DNA of 32,999 nt. Source: Clostridia bacterium (lineage in GTDB: Bacteria > Bacillota > Clostridia > Oscillospirales > Acutalibacteraceae). The stretch is from the NCBI GenBank assembly GCA_017518415.1, contig JAFWVC010000011.1:1-32999 (forward strand), given 5' to 3'. Both the position numbers and the translations under genes were made by a program. Every line of letters begins with the position of its first letter. Position 1 is the first letter of the stretch. Of the stretch, positions 15,826 through 23,882 are shown in pieces. The notes under the pieces were generated by a model. The model worked only from the letters and a program-made list of their open reading frames with translations, searched no databases and had not been told where the DNA came from.

Positions 15826-17022
15826 ATGAAACAGGCGGAAACGGCGCCGGCCAGGCGGCCGGATGAAAAGCCCGGTACGGCCGGCCGCAAAAGAGGCTGG
15901 CATTTGTTCAAGGCCGAAAACGGCTTCGACATGGTTTTTTTTGCTCTGACGATGCTGATCCTGGTCATCGGCCTTGTCTGTCTGCTTTCTGCCAGTCACG
16001 CCTATTCTTTTTATAAAAACGACGGAGACAGTTACCATTACATCAAACGGCAGCTGATTTTTGCGCTGATGGGGATAGCGGCCATGGTGGCGGTTTCTTT
16101 TGTGGATTATCACATCCTGCACCGGTTTGCCATTCCGCTGATGGTGGTGTCGTGGGGGATGCTGGTCGTCGTGCGGATGATGCCGCCCATCGCCAACGTG
16201 CACCGCTGGATCGTCCTTGGGCCGGTCCGGTTTCAGCCGTCGGAGGTAGCCAAGTTCGCACTGGTGCTGCTGTTCGCCCATCTGATCTCCATCAATCACA
16301 AGCGGATGAAATCCTTCACGCGGGGATATCTGCCGTTTGTCGCCGTGTTGGGCTTTACCTGCGCGTTGGTGGTGATCGAGCCGCATCTGTCCGGTACGAT
16401 CCTGCTGCTGGGTATCGGGCTGGTGATGATGTTCGTCGGCGGCACCCGGGTGCTGTACCTGGCTTTGTCGGTGCTGCTCGGCGGCGGGCTGGCAAGCTAC
16501 GTGATTTTTGTCATGGGGTATGAAATCGAGCGGGTGGAGGTGTGGCTGGACCCGTTTGCGGTGTATACCTCCAGTGCGGCCGGTAAGGACCTTGCCTGGC
16601 AGACGGTGCAGTCGCTGTACGCGATCGGTTCCGGCGGCCTGCTCGGGCAGGGGTTGGGCAACTCGCGGCAAAAGCATCTGTTTTTGCCCGAGCCGCAGAA
16701 CGATTTTATCTTTTCCATCGTCTGCGAAGAGATGGGCTTTATCGGTGCGCTGCTGATCATTTTGCTCTTTATCCTGCTGATCTGGCGGGGATTCAGCATT
16801 GGCATCAAGGCGCCGGATAAGTTCGGCTCGATGTTGGCCATCGGGCTGACGGCGCAGGTGGGGCTGCAGGTACTGTTCAACCTGGCGGTGATCACCAACG
16901 CGCTGCCCAACACCGGCATCAGCCTTCCGTTTTTCAGTTACGGCGGCACTTCGCTGCTGATGCTGCTGGCCCAGATAGGCGTGATCCTCTCCATATCCAG
17001 ACAGACGCACAGGAGGGTATAA
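15826..17022 (+). CDS. ftsW: SEDS-family peptidoglycan polymerase FtsW/SpoVE
   Basis: The 398-residue multi-span protein belongs to the FtsW/RodA/SpoVE family, glycosyltransferases that polymerise lipid II with a cognate class B PBP. It has a charged cytoplasmic N-terminus of about 40 residues and then ten hydrophobic segments. Family signatures include HRWIVLGPVRFQPSEVAKF, GLGNSRQKHLFLPEPQNDFIFS and the C-terminal LPFFSYGGTSLL. In Bacillus the gene at this place is spoVE; whether this protein serves division, cortex synthesis or both cannot be decided. Its partners are probably the two PBPs encoded upstream. murG begins two bases after the stop. Confidence 0.93.
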   Translation: MKQAETAPARRPDEKPGTAGRKRGWHLFKAENGFDMVFFALTMLILVIGLVCLLSASHAYSFYKNDGDSYHYIKRQLIFALMGIAAMVAVSFVDYHILHRFAIPLMVVSWGMLVVVRMMPPIANVHRWIVLGPVRFQPSEVAKFALVLLFAHLISINHKRMKSFTRGYLPFVAVLGFTCALVVIEPHLSGTILLLGIGLVMMFVGGTRVLYLALSVLLGGGLASYVIFVMGYEIERVEVWLDPFAVYTSSAAGKDLAWQTVQSLYAIGSGGLLGQGLGNSRQKHLFLPEPQNDFIFSIVCEEMGFIGALLIILLFILLIWRGFSIGIKAPDKFGSMLAIGLTAQVGLQVLFNLAVITNALPNTGISLPFFSYGGTSLLMLLAQIGVILSISRQTHRRV

Positions 17023-17024
17023 CG

Positions 17025-18146
17025 ATGAGAATACTGCTTGCCGGCGGAGGGACCGCCGGCCACATTCAGCCGGCGCTGGCGATCGCCGCCTGCATCCGGC
17101 AGCATCATCCGCAGGCGGAGTTCCTCTTCGTCGGCGTGAAGGGAAAGATGGAAGCCTCCATCGTACCGAAGGCCGGCTACGATATCCGGCTGTTGGACGT
17201 GCAGGGCTTCGAGCATAAACGCACGCTGCACGCGCTGCGGCACAATATCAAGGCGCTGTTTCAGGCCGGCCGGTCCGGCAGCACCTGCCGCCGGATTCTC
17301 AAGGAGTTCCGGCCGGACGTGGCCATCGGCACCGGCGGTTACGTCTGCGGCCCGATTCTGCGGGCGGCCGGCAAGGCCGGCATACCGGTCATCCTGCATG
17401 AATCCAATGCTTTTCCGGGTGTGACGGTCAAGATGCTGGTGCGGTACGCGACCCTGATCCTCGTCGGGGATGAAAGCGCCGTCAAGCGGCTGCCGGCCGG
17501 CGCGCCGGTGCAGGTGACCGGCAACCCGATCCGCCCGCAATTTTTAACGCTCGACAAAAACGGCGCCCGGCAGCAGCTGGAGCTGGACAGCCGGCCGGTG
17601 ATCCTATCGGTGGGCGGCAGCCTGGGCGCACGCGCCATCAACAACGCCATGGCCGAGGTGATCTGCCGCAATCAGCAGGAGGGCTTCCCGGTGCAGATCA
17701 TCCACTCGGCCGGGCACGGCGGATATGAGAATATGTGCCGCCTGCTGGAAGAAAAGGGCGTGCGCACGGACGATCCGGCCGTACGCGTACGCGGATATAT
17801 CGACGATATGCCGCGCTGCATGGCGGCGGCAGACGTGGTAGTCAGCCGCTGCGGCGCCATGACGCTCAGTGAGCTGCCGGCGGCCGGCAAGCCCGCAGTG
17901 CTTATTCCGTCGCCCTATGTGGCGGAAAACCACCAATATTACAACGCGATGGCCCTGGTCGACAAAGGGGCCGCCGTGTGCATCGAAGAAAAAGACCTGA
18001 CCGGGGAAAAATTGTGGGAGACCCTTTGGAACATCGTTTCCTCCCCGGAGAAGATGCGGCAGATGGCCGCCAGCGCCAAAGCGGCGTCGGTGCCCGATGC
18101 GGCGGAACGGATTTACGACGCCGTTCGCCCCTATCTGCCCGGATAA
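17025..18146 (+). CDS. murG: Lipid II synthase MurG
   Basis: The 373-residue GT28-family enzyme transfers GlcNAc from UDP-GlcNAc to lipid I at the inner membrane face, producing lipid II. The N-terminal loop GGGTAGHIQPALA, the IGTGGYVCGPILRAA segment and the C-domain motifs SVGGSLGARAIN and SRCGAMTLSELPAAGKPAVLIPSP are characteristic. Length is normal. GGAGGG precedes the ATG, within the end of ftsW, implying tight co-translation with the SEDS gene. Confidence 0.97.
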   Translation: MRILLAGGGTAGHIQPALAIAACIRQHHPQAEFLFVGVKGKMEASIVPKAGYDIRLLDVQGFEHKRTLHALRHNIKALFQAGRSGSTCRRILKEFRPDVAIGTGGYVCGPILRAAGKAGIPVILHESNAFPGVTVKMLVRYATLILVGDESAVKRLPAGAPVQVTGNPIRPQFLTLDKNGARQQLELDSRPVILSVGGSLGARAINNAMAEVICRNQQEGFPVQIIHSAGHGGYENMCRLLEEKGVRTDDPAVRVRGYIDDMPRCMAAADVVVSRCGAMTLSELPAAGKPAVLIPSPYVAENHQYYNAMALVDKGAAVCIEEKDLTGEKLWETLWNIVSSPEKMRQMAASAKAASVPDAAERIYDAVRPYLPG

Positions 18147-18230
18147 CGTCGAAGCACCGTTTCTCGTCCCGCGCCATACAATGCTGGCAGAAGCCGTTTT
18201 TACAGGCGGCGCGGGAAAGGGTGATGGGCT

Positions 18231-19490
18231 GTGGCCGAAATGGTCATCGAGGGCGGCCGACCGCTGCGGGGAGAGATCCCGCTGCAGGGGGCCAAAAACA
18301 GTGTACTGCCGATTCTGGCGGCCGCGGTGCTGACCGGCAGCCGCTGCCGGCTGCGCAACTGTCCGCAGCTGCGGGACGTGGATATCATGCTCGAAACGCT
18401 GCGGTATCTGGGCTGCCGGGCCGAGCAGCAGGGCAACACCGTGGAAGTGGATACGGCGGCGATCAGCCGCTGCGATATCCCGGAGGAATATATGCGCCAG
18501 CTGCGCTCTTCCGTCATCTTTTTGGGCGCGCTGGTCAGCCGCTGCGGGCAGGCGGACGTGGCATACCCCGGCGGATGCGACCTGGGCGCCCGGCCGGTGG
18601 ATTATCACGTGGCCATTCTGCGGCAGATGGGCGTGCAGGTCGAGGAATCCGGCGGACGCATCGTCTGCCGCAGCCCGGGCAGGATCACGGGGGTGCCGCT
18701 GTCACTGTTGTTCCCCAGCGTGGGTGCGACGGAGACGGCTATTCTTGCGGCGGTACTTGCCGAAGGGACGACGACGGTCGTCCACGCGGCCCGCGAGCCG
18801 GAAATACGGGATTTGTGCCGGTTCCTGCGGTGCTGCGGCGCGCGGATCCGTACCGGCCGGGACGGAAGCCTGGAGATCGAAGGGGTCGCCGCGCTGCATG
18901 GGTGTACCTTCTCCGTCATGCCGGACCGGATCGCGGCGGTCACCTATCTGGCGGCGGCGGCCGTCACCGGCGGGGAGGTCCGCCTCAAGGGCGCCCGGCC
19001 GGCTCATCTGACGGCGGTGCTGCCGCTGCTGGAACAAACCGGTTGCCGGCTGCTGCTCACGCCGGACAGCATCACGCTGACGGCACCGGCGCGCCTGCGC
19101 GCACCGGGCACGGTCTGTACCATGCCGTATCCCGGCATACCGACCGACGCCGGGCCGCTGCTCATGGCGATGGCCAGCGTAGCCGACGGGACGACCGTCT
19201 TTGTGGAAAACATATTTGAAAACCGGTTCCGCTGTGCGGCGGAGCTGTGCCGGTTAGGCGCCCGCATCCGGGTGGAAAACCGTGTGGCAGTGGTACAGGG
19301 CGTGGAGCAGCTGTATGCGGCGCACGTGGCCTGCACCGATCTGCGCGGCGGTGCGGCGCTGCTGACGGCAGGCCTGTGCGCGCAGGGTACCACGGTGCTC
19401 ACCGGCCTGCGGCATCTGGACCGGGGCTATCAGGTACCGGAGATCTATTTGCAGAAATTAGGAGCCTGTGTGCGGCGGAGAGACGTATGA
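18231..19490 (+). CDS. murA: UDP-GlcNAc 1-carboxyvinyltransferase MurA
   Basis: The 419-residue enzyme catalyses the first committed step of peptidoglycan synthesis, adding enolpyruvate from PEP to UDP-GlcNAc. The substrate-binding K22-N23 lies in the early GAKNSVLPILAAA segment. The catalytic Cys is C116 in GGCDLGARPVD, the residue alkylated by fosfomycin, so a fosfomycin-sensitive type is expected. PTDAGPLL carries the catalytic Asp, and the C-terminal DLRGGAALL motif is conserved. The start is GTG 18231 behind GGAAAGG; the resulting N-terminus matches the family. The 84-base gap before it has no clear promoter. In Bacillus this position holds murB. Confidence 0.95.
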   Translation: MAEMVIEGGRPLRGEIPLQGAKNSVLPILAAAVLTGSRCRLRNCPQLRDVDIMLETLRYLGCRAEQQGNTVEVDTAAISRCDIPEEYMRQLRSSVIFLGALVSRCGQADVAYPGGCDLGARPVDYHVAILRQMGVQVEESGGRIVCRSPGRITGVPLSLLFPSVGATETAILAAVLAEGTTTVVHAAREPEIRDLCRFLRCCGARIRTGRDGSLEIEGVAALHGCTFSVMPDRIAAVTYLAAAAVTGGEVRLKGARPAHLTAVLPLLEQTGCRLLLTPDSITLTAPARLRAPGTVCTMPYPGIPTDAGPLLMAMASVADGTTVFVENIFENRFRCAAELCRLGARIRVENRVAVVQGVEQLYAAHVACTDLRGGAALLTAGLCAQGTTVLTGLRHLDRGYQVPEIYLQKLGACVRRRDV

Positions 19491-20329
19491 ACAAGGAAAC
19501 GCAAATCAAAAAGAATACCGCCGCCGGTGCGAAAAAACGCCGGCGGTACAGCCTTGCGCGGCTGGCGCTGATCCTGTTTGTCGCTCTGCTGCTGGTCACG
19601 GGCGGTATCGTCTGGCTGCTGCTCGGCACGCCGGAGCAGCAGGATACGTCCCTCGGCCTGTTCCGGATCAAGGAGGTGACAGTCAGCGGCGACACCCGGT
19701 ACGACCCGCAGGAGCTGATCGCCACCAGCCAGATCGCGGTGGGGCAAAGCGTGTTCGGCGTCCGGGAACAGCGCGCCGTGGAAAATCTGTTGGCGCGCTA
19801 CCCGTATATTGACCGGGTCAGCATCGACAAGCCCGCGTATGACCGGGTGCAGATCACCGTGACCGAAACGCAGGAGCTCGCCGCCGTCGCTTTGGGGGAC
19901 GAGTGGCTGGTTGTGGGCAGCAACGGCCGCGGTCTGCTGTGTCTCCCGCGGGAGGGAGTTTATCCGCTGCGGCATCTGTACCTGTGCGGGGTCACTCTCG
20001 CACCGGACGCTGACGTCGGCCGTCCGGCCCTGCTGCCGGAGGACCTGAAGGCGGTGCTTACGTTGCGGGACGCCTGCCTGCAAAACGGGTTGGAGGACGT
20101 CGGAGAGATGGATCTGACGCCGGGCGCCGTCCGCTTGATGTGGCGCGGCCAGATCACGCTGCTGCTGGGCAGCCTGTCCAAGGCGGAGTATCAGATCCGT
20201 CTGGCCGCCTCGTCGCTGCCGCCGCTGTTGGAGAAGTACGGCGCCCACGTGCGCGCCGTGTACGATCTGCGCGCTTTTGCCGACCCGGAAAACCTTTCTC
20301 CGCAGGCGTATTTTACTCCCGAGCCCTGA
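19487..20329 (+). CDS. ftsQ: Division protein FtsQ/DivIB (POTRA domain)
   Basis: The 280-residue bitopic protein has a basic cytoplasmic N-terminus (KKRRRYS), one membrane segment (about residues 24-46) and an extracytoplasmic POTRA domain beginning FRIKEVTVSGDTRYDPQEL, followed by the LARYPYIDRVSIDKPAYDRVQITVTE segment typical of FtsQ/DivIB. It bridges FtsL/DivIC and the FtsW-FtsI synthase. The ATG overlaps the murA stop (ATGA at 19487-19490), which decides the start. It is the last gene before ftsZ, which has its own promoter; no strong terminator separates them. Confidence 0.92.
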   Translation: MNKETQIKKNTAAGAKKRRRYSLARLALILFVALLLVTGGIVWLLLGTPEQQDTSLGLFRIKEVTVSGDTRYDPQELIATSQIAVGQSVFGVREQRAVENLLARYPYIDRVSIDKPAYDRVQITVTETQELAAVALGDEWLVVGSNGRGLLCLPREGVYPLRHLYLCGVTLAPDADVGRPALLPEDLKAVLTLRDACLQNGLEDVGEMDLTPGAVRLMWRGQITLLLGSLSKAEYQIRLAASSLPPLLEKYGAHVRAVYDLRAFADPENLSPQAYFTPEP

Positions 20330-20399
20330 TCATCCACAACATTTAGGGGATGTAAGGATTTATACAAACAATTTATTTGATTTTCAGTAAAAAAAGCAG

Positions 20400-20428
20400 T
20401 TGCAATTTATCCCATGGCATGATACAAT
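20400..20428 (+). promoter_or_regulatory. Sigma-A promoter of ftsZ
   Basis: TTGCAA (20400-20405) and TACAAT (20423-20428) are separated by 17 bases in an AT-rich stretch that contrasts with the surrounding GC-rich genes. The start would be near 20435, giving a leader of about 68 bases before the ftsZ ATG. Confidence 0.8.
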
Positions 20429-20502
20429 ATGCTTGTATCTAACTTGGTGGATTTTTGGGGTTCTGTCCGGCAAAGGACGGTACCCGGAGAGGATGTTGTT
20501 TC

Positions 20503-21588
20503 ATGTCTTTTACGTATGACAACGAAACGATGGATGTCGTACAGATCAAAGTCGTCGGCGTGGGCGGCGGCGGCGGGAACGCCGTGAACCGTATGGTCAG
20601 CTCCGGTCTGCAGGGCGTAGAGTTTTTGTCCATCAATACCGACCGGCAGGCACTGAACCGTTCGATGGCCACCCAAAAGATCCAGATCGGTGAAAAACTG
20701 ACCCGCGGCATGGGTGCCGGCTCCAATCCGGAGCGGGGGCAGCGCGCCGCGGAAGAGAGTAAAGACGAGATTACGGCGGCCCTGAAAGGGACCGATATGG
20801 TTTTTATCACAGCCGGCATGGGCGGCGGTACCGGTACCGGTGCGGCCCCCGTCGTAGCGGAGATCGCCCGCGACCTGAACATCCTGACGGTCGCGATCGT
20901 GACCAAACCCTTTGCGTTTGAAGGGCGCCGCCGCATGGAGCAGGCGGAAAACGGCATTGCCACCCTGCGGGAGCATGTGGACAGTCTGGTCATCATCCCC
21001 AACGAGCGGCTGCAGAACTTCAAAGAGCAAAAACTGCCGATGTCCGAGGCCTTTGCCAAGGTGGATGACGTGTTGCGTCAGGGCGTGCAGTCGATTTCTC
21101 AGTTGATCACGATGGATGCTTTCGTCAACCTTGACTTTGCGGACGTTACCGCCATTATGAAGGACGCCGGCTATGCGCACATGGGCATCGGGTACGGCGA
21201 GGGCAAGGACAAGGCGGAGGTGGCCGCGCAGGCCGCCATCGACAGTCCGCTGCTCGAAACCACCATCAACGGTGCGCGCGGTGTGATCATCAACATCACC
21301 TCTTCGCCCGACGTGGATATGGACGACGTGCAGAAGGCTTCCGAACTGATTGCCAACGCGGCCCATCCGGATGCGAATATCATCTGGGGTCTTGCGTTTG
21401 ACGAGAAACTGGCGGACGAGCTGTACGTGACCGTTATCGCCACCGGCTTTGATGAGGAAAGCGCCAACGCCACCACCGCGAAAGACGTCAAAGAAGAAAA
21501 AGGGCCCGAGATCCCCGGCTTCTTCGGCAATAAGGACGACGATCTGGACGACGGCGATCTGCTGAAGATCTTCAACCGGAACCGCTGA
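20503..21588 (+). CDS. ftsZ: Cell-division GTPase FtsZ
   Basis: The 361-residue tubulin homologue polymerises into the Z ring. Visible features are the N-terminal [15 protein letters not shown], the tubulin signature [18 protein letters not shown], and [22 protein letters not shown] with the T7-loop residues that complete GTP hydrolysis. The C-terminal linker is short and acidic and ends in KIFNRNR after the segment [10 protein letters not shown] use ATG 20503, with AGAGGA about 10 bases upstream; the frame stays open further upstream but that part is leader. It has its own promoter and terminator, and no ftsA lies upstream. Confidence 0.97.
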   Translation: MSFTYDNETMDVVQIKVVGVGGGGGNAVNRMVSSGLQGVEFLSINTDRQALNRSMATQKIQIGEKLTRGMGAGSNPERGQRAAEESKDEITAALKGTDMVFITAGMGGGTGTGAAPVVAEIARDLNILTVAIVTKPFAFEGRRRMEQAENGIATLREHVDSLVIIPNERLQNFKEQKLPMSEAFAKVDDVLRQGVQSISQLITMDAFVNLDFADVTAIMKDAGYAHMGIGYGEGKDKAEVAAQAAIDSPLLETTINGARGVIINITSSPDVDMDDVQKASELIANAAHPDANIIWGLAFDEKLADELYVTVIATGFDEESANATTAKDVKEEKGPEIPGFFGNKDDDLDDGDLLKIFNRNR

Positions 21589-21611
21589 TCCGCACCTTTT
21601 TTTCAAAAACA

Positions 21612-21646
21612 ACGCCTGCCGTCATGGAACGGCAGGCGTATTTTTT
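21612..21646. terminator. Bidirectional terminator between ftsZ and folE
   Basis: An 11-bp stem (21612-21622 with 21629-21639) with a 6-base loop is followed by a T run on the plus strand. On the minus strand it is followed by a T-rich stretch read from 21610 down to 21598. It can end both ftsZ and the converging rnf-folE operon. Confidence 0.88.
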
Positions 21647-21706
21647 CTGTCACGGTATATCCTGCAAAATATCCTGCAAACGCCCCGGAATCCGGGGCGT
21701 TTGTCA

Positions 21707-22276
21707 TCATCCGTCGCGGCGGGTCAGCAGGGCCATCGTTTCGGCCCGGGTGCGCGCGTCCGCCTTCATCCGGCCGCGCAGCGCGGAGGTCTGCGTGATG
21801 GCACCGGCCGCCCGGATGCCGCGCATCGTCATGCACAGGTGTTCCGCTTCAATCACGACGGCGACGCCCTTCGCCTGCAGCTTTTCGTACAGGAAATCGG
21901 CGATCTGCGCCGTCAGCCGCTCCTGCACCTGCGGCCGCCGTGCAAAGGTGTTGATGATGCGCGCCAGTTTGGACAGCCCGATCACCTTGCCCTGGCCGGG
22001 CAGGTAGGCGATATGAGCCACCCCGGTGAAGGGGAGCAGGTGGTGCTCGCACAGCGAGTACAGCGGAATGTTGCGTACCGTGACCATCTCGTCGGAATCG
22101 CCCTCGTCAAACATCTTCAGATGCACGCAGGGATCCTATTCCATACCGGAAAAGACTTCCCGGCACATCCGGGAGACGCGCTGCGGCGTTTCCCGCAGGC
22201 CTTCCCGGTCGGGATCTTCGCCGATCGCCTCCAACAGTTGGCGAACGGCCTGTTCGATTTTTTCGGTATCCATCAT
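21707..22276 (-). pseudogene. folE: GTP cyclohydrolase I (FolE) gene with an in-frame TAG at codon 47
   Basis: Read through, this is a normal-length FolE (about 189 residues), which converts GTP to dihydroneopterin triphosphate at the start of folate synthesis. The N-terminal half reads [15 protein letters not shown] and [19 protein letters not shown]. After the stop the frame resumes at the conserved Asp-Pro, with zinc and active-site motifs [15 protein letters not shown] and HLCMTMRG intact. Codon 47 is TAG (22136-22138), at a site where relatives often have Glu or Gln. The true start is ATG 22276 or 22273, with AAGGAG at 22283-22288. A 139-residue product could only start internally at GTG 22126, without a ribosome site I can recognise. 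A point nonsense mutation, a sequencing error or readthrough are all possible. It ends the rnf operon. Confidence 0.85.
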
Positions 22277-22305
22277 ATGGCACTCCTTTACGGTTTTGTG
22301 TCGTT

Positions 22306-23190
22306 TTATTCAAGGTCCCGGCGCCCGTTCTGTGACGGAGGACGGAAAATGACCTTTTTACTGAAAATATAATTCAGGATCAGCACAATAATATTCATGG
22401 CGATTTTGGCAAATCCGTACGGGCAGCCGATCCCGTCTACCAGCAGTACCATGCCGGCCGCGTCGATCGCAAAAGAGAACAGCCGGGCGGCCATAAACAG
22501 CCCGCACTCCCGCAGGGCCTGCCGGCCGCGGGTATGGCTGCGGAACACAAAGATGCGGTTGACAAAAAAGGCAAAGATGACCGCTCCCGTCCATGCCAGG
22601 ACGTTGGAGGCAAGGTTGGCGGCGACCGGCGACATCACCGTCAGAAAAGCCTGATAGCTGAGGTTGGCCAGCACCACGTTGATCAGCGTGGTCAATGCGC
22701 CGAAAACGACGTAGGTCACGGTTTCCCGGTTGAGCCATTGCGGAAACCGCCGCCATGCCGCGCACCACAGCAGGATCGCCAGCAGGACGCATCCGCTGCA
22801 GCCGAGGCAGAGCAGCGCGTCGATCCATGCCGCCGGCCCGCCGCGCAGCAGCGCCCCGATGCACGGCACCGGGGCAAGAACCGCACACAGCCCCGCGCAC
22901 AAAAGGATGCTGCGCCGGGCCGGAACACCGTGCCTCCATGTGCTCAGCCGGCACAGCAGGCAGGTCCCGCCGCACGCCGCGGTATGCAGTGCCACCCGGC
23001 CGATCCAGAGCGGGATCTGCGCGTCCTGCACGCCGATGACGGCGCGTAGCGCGACCGAGAGCCAGTCACAGACGACGGCTGCGGCAGCCGCCGGGTCGAC
23101 AAGCAGATACAGCAGAATCACGGCCGCCGTATACAACAGAAAACCGCATCGCAGCCAGCATGCGCTCTCCGCAAAAATCGATCGTTTCAT
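22306..23190 (-). CDS. GtrA-family membrane protein with a long N-terminal membrane extension
   Basis: The C-terminal part of this 294-residue protein (from about residue 156) is a GtrA domain: four hydrophobic segments with [42 protein letters not shown] and the C-terminal [10 protein letters not shown]. GtrA proteins are thought to help move lipid-linked sugars across the membrane and often pair with a GtrB-type GT2 enzyme. The first 150 residues add about four hydrophobic, Cys-rich segments not found in the usual 120-150-residue GtrA; I do not recognise them. It lies nine bases after the NlpC/P60-like gene and 29 bases before folE, in the same operon as rnf. A GT2 candidate partner is at 728-1672. 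Confidence 0.8.
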   Translation of the reverse strand: MKRSIFAESACWLRCGFLLYTAAVILLYLLVDPAAAAAVVCDWLSVALRAVIGVQDAQIPLWIGRVALHTAACGGTCLLCRLSTWRHGVPARRSILLCAGLCAVLAPVPCIGALLRGGPAAWIDALLCLGCSGCVLLAILLWCAAWRRFPQWLNRETVTYVVFGALTTLINVVLANLSYQAFLTVMSPVAANLASNVLAWTGAVIFAFFVNRIFVFRSHTRGRQALRECGLFMAARLFSFAIDAAGMVLLVDGIGCPYGFAKIAMNIIVLILNYIFSKKVIFRPPSQNGRRDLE

Positions 23191-23199
23191 CTTATTCCC

Positions 23200-23868
23200 T
23201 CAGGCAAAGCGCCGGGCGGCAACGTAACGCTGCGCAAAATAGGGGTTGCTCATCTTATACGAACAGGATGGTACGCCGGGCCTGTTGGAGGCTATAAAAA
23301 GCCCGTCTCCCACGTAGATGCCCATGTAGTCGGCGTTGCCGTCCATATTGTTGGAGAAAAATACGACGTCGCCGGGCTGCCAGGCGCCGGCAGCCACCTC
23401 GGCCCCGTCCCGGAGCAGCCGGGTGATCCGGCGGGAGGCCTGCTCCACGCCGCAGGTTTTCAGGCAATAATAGACCAACCCGTAGTTGTCGAATACATCC
23501 GGCCCGTTGCCCATGGAAACATATTCCTTATCTACCAGTGTGCGGGCCAGCGCCGCAATGGCTTCGCCCGATATGCCGGTCGTCGGCGAAGAGGTGGGCG
23601 CGGTTGTCGGCACAGTCGTCGGCGAAGAGGTGGGCGCGGTCGTCGGCGCAGAAGTGGGCGCGGTCGTCGGCTGTGTCTGTGTCGGTGCCGTCGGCGCTGA
23701 GGAGGAGGGGCCGTCCGCACGCCCGGTGCGCAGCATAGTCACCACAGCCCATGCAAGGGCGGCCGCCAGCAGCAGGAACAGTACCAGCGTCAGCAGCACG
23801 AGCGGCCAGCGCCGGCGGGTGCGGGCGAACAAATTGCCTTTATAGCGGCGTATCTTCTTTTGTTTCAC
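23200..23868 (-). CDS. Membrane-anchored NlpC/P60-like protein lacking catalytic residues
   Basis: The 222-residue protein has a basic N-terminus, one membrane segment (about 21-46), a low-complexity Thr/Ser/Pro/Ala linker of TTAPTS-like repeats (about 55-98), and a C-terminal domain (about 100-222) resembling NlpC/P60 peptidoglycan hydrolases: GPDVFDNYGLVYYCLKTCGV, WQPGDVVFFS and MGIYVGDGLFIAS. The catalytic residues are replaced: the FDCSG Cys is N128 and the following Ser Y129, the His before VGIY is Y181, and the usual FIHA His is absent. It is therefore probably a non-catalytic binding or structural protein outside the membrane. GTG is the start, with AAGGG upstream. It follows rnfA by 14 bases, where rnfB would stand in a canonical rnfCDGEAB operon. 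Confidence 0.8.
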   Translation of the reverse strand: MKQKKIRRYKGNLFARTRRRWPLVLLTLVLFLLLAAALAWAVVTMLRTGRADGPSSSAPTAPTQTQPTTAPTSAPTTAPTSSPTTVPTTAPTSSPTTGISGEAIAALARTLVDKEYVSMGNGPDVFDNYGLVYYCLKTCGVEQASRRITRLLRDGAEVAAGAWQPGDVVFFSNNMDGNADYMGIYVGDGLFIASNRPGVPSCSYKMSNPYFAQRYVAARRFA

Positions 23869-23882
23869 GGCGCACCCTTCTT

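Noticed and set aside
18175-18182. CATACAAT before murA, an exact match to the sporulation sigma-E -10 consensus
   Set aside because: No sigma-E-like -35 or sigma-A -35 lies at suitable spacing, and murA is needed in vegetative growth.
20330-20338. TCATCCACA, one base from a DnaA box, at the end of ftsQ
   Set aside because: Single isolated copy overlapping a stop codon; no cluster and no AT-rich unwinding element typical of an origin.
23560-23710. Short tandem-like repeats in the NlpC/P60-like gene
   Set aside because: They encode the Thr/Ser/Pro/Ala linker in frame; unit length and sequence vary, so this is neither a CRISPR array nor a mobile repeat.
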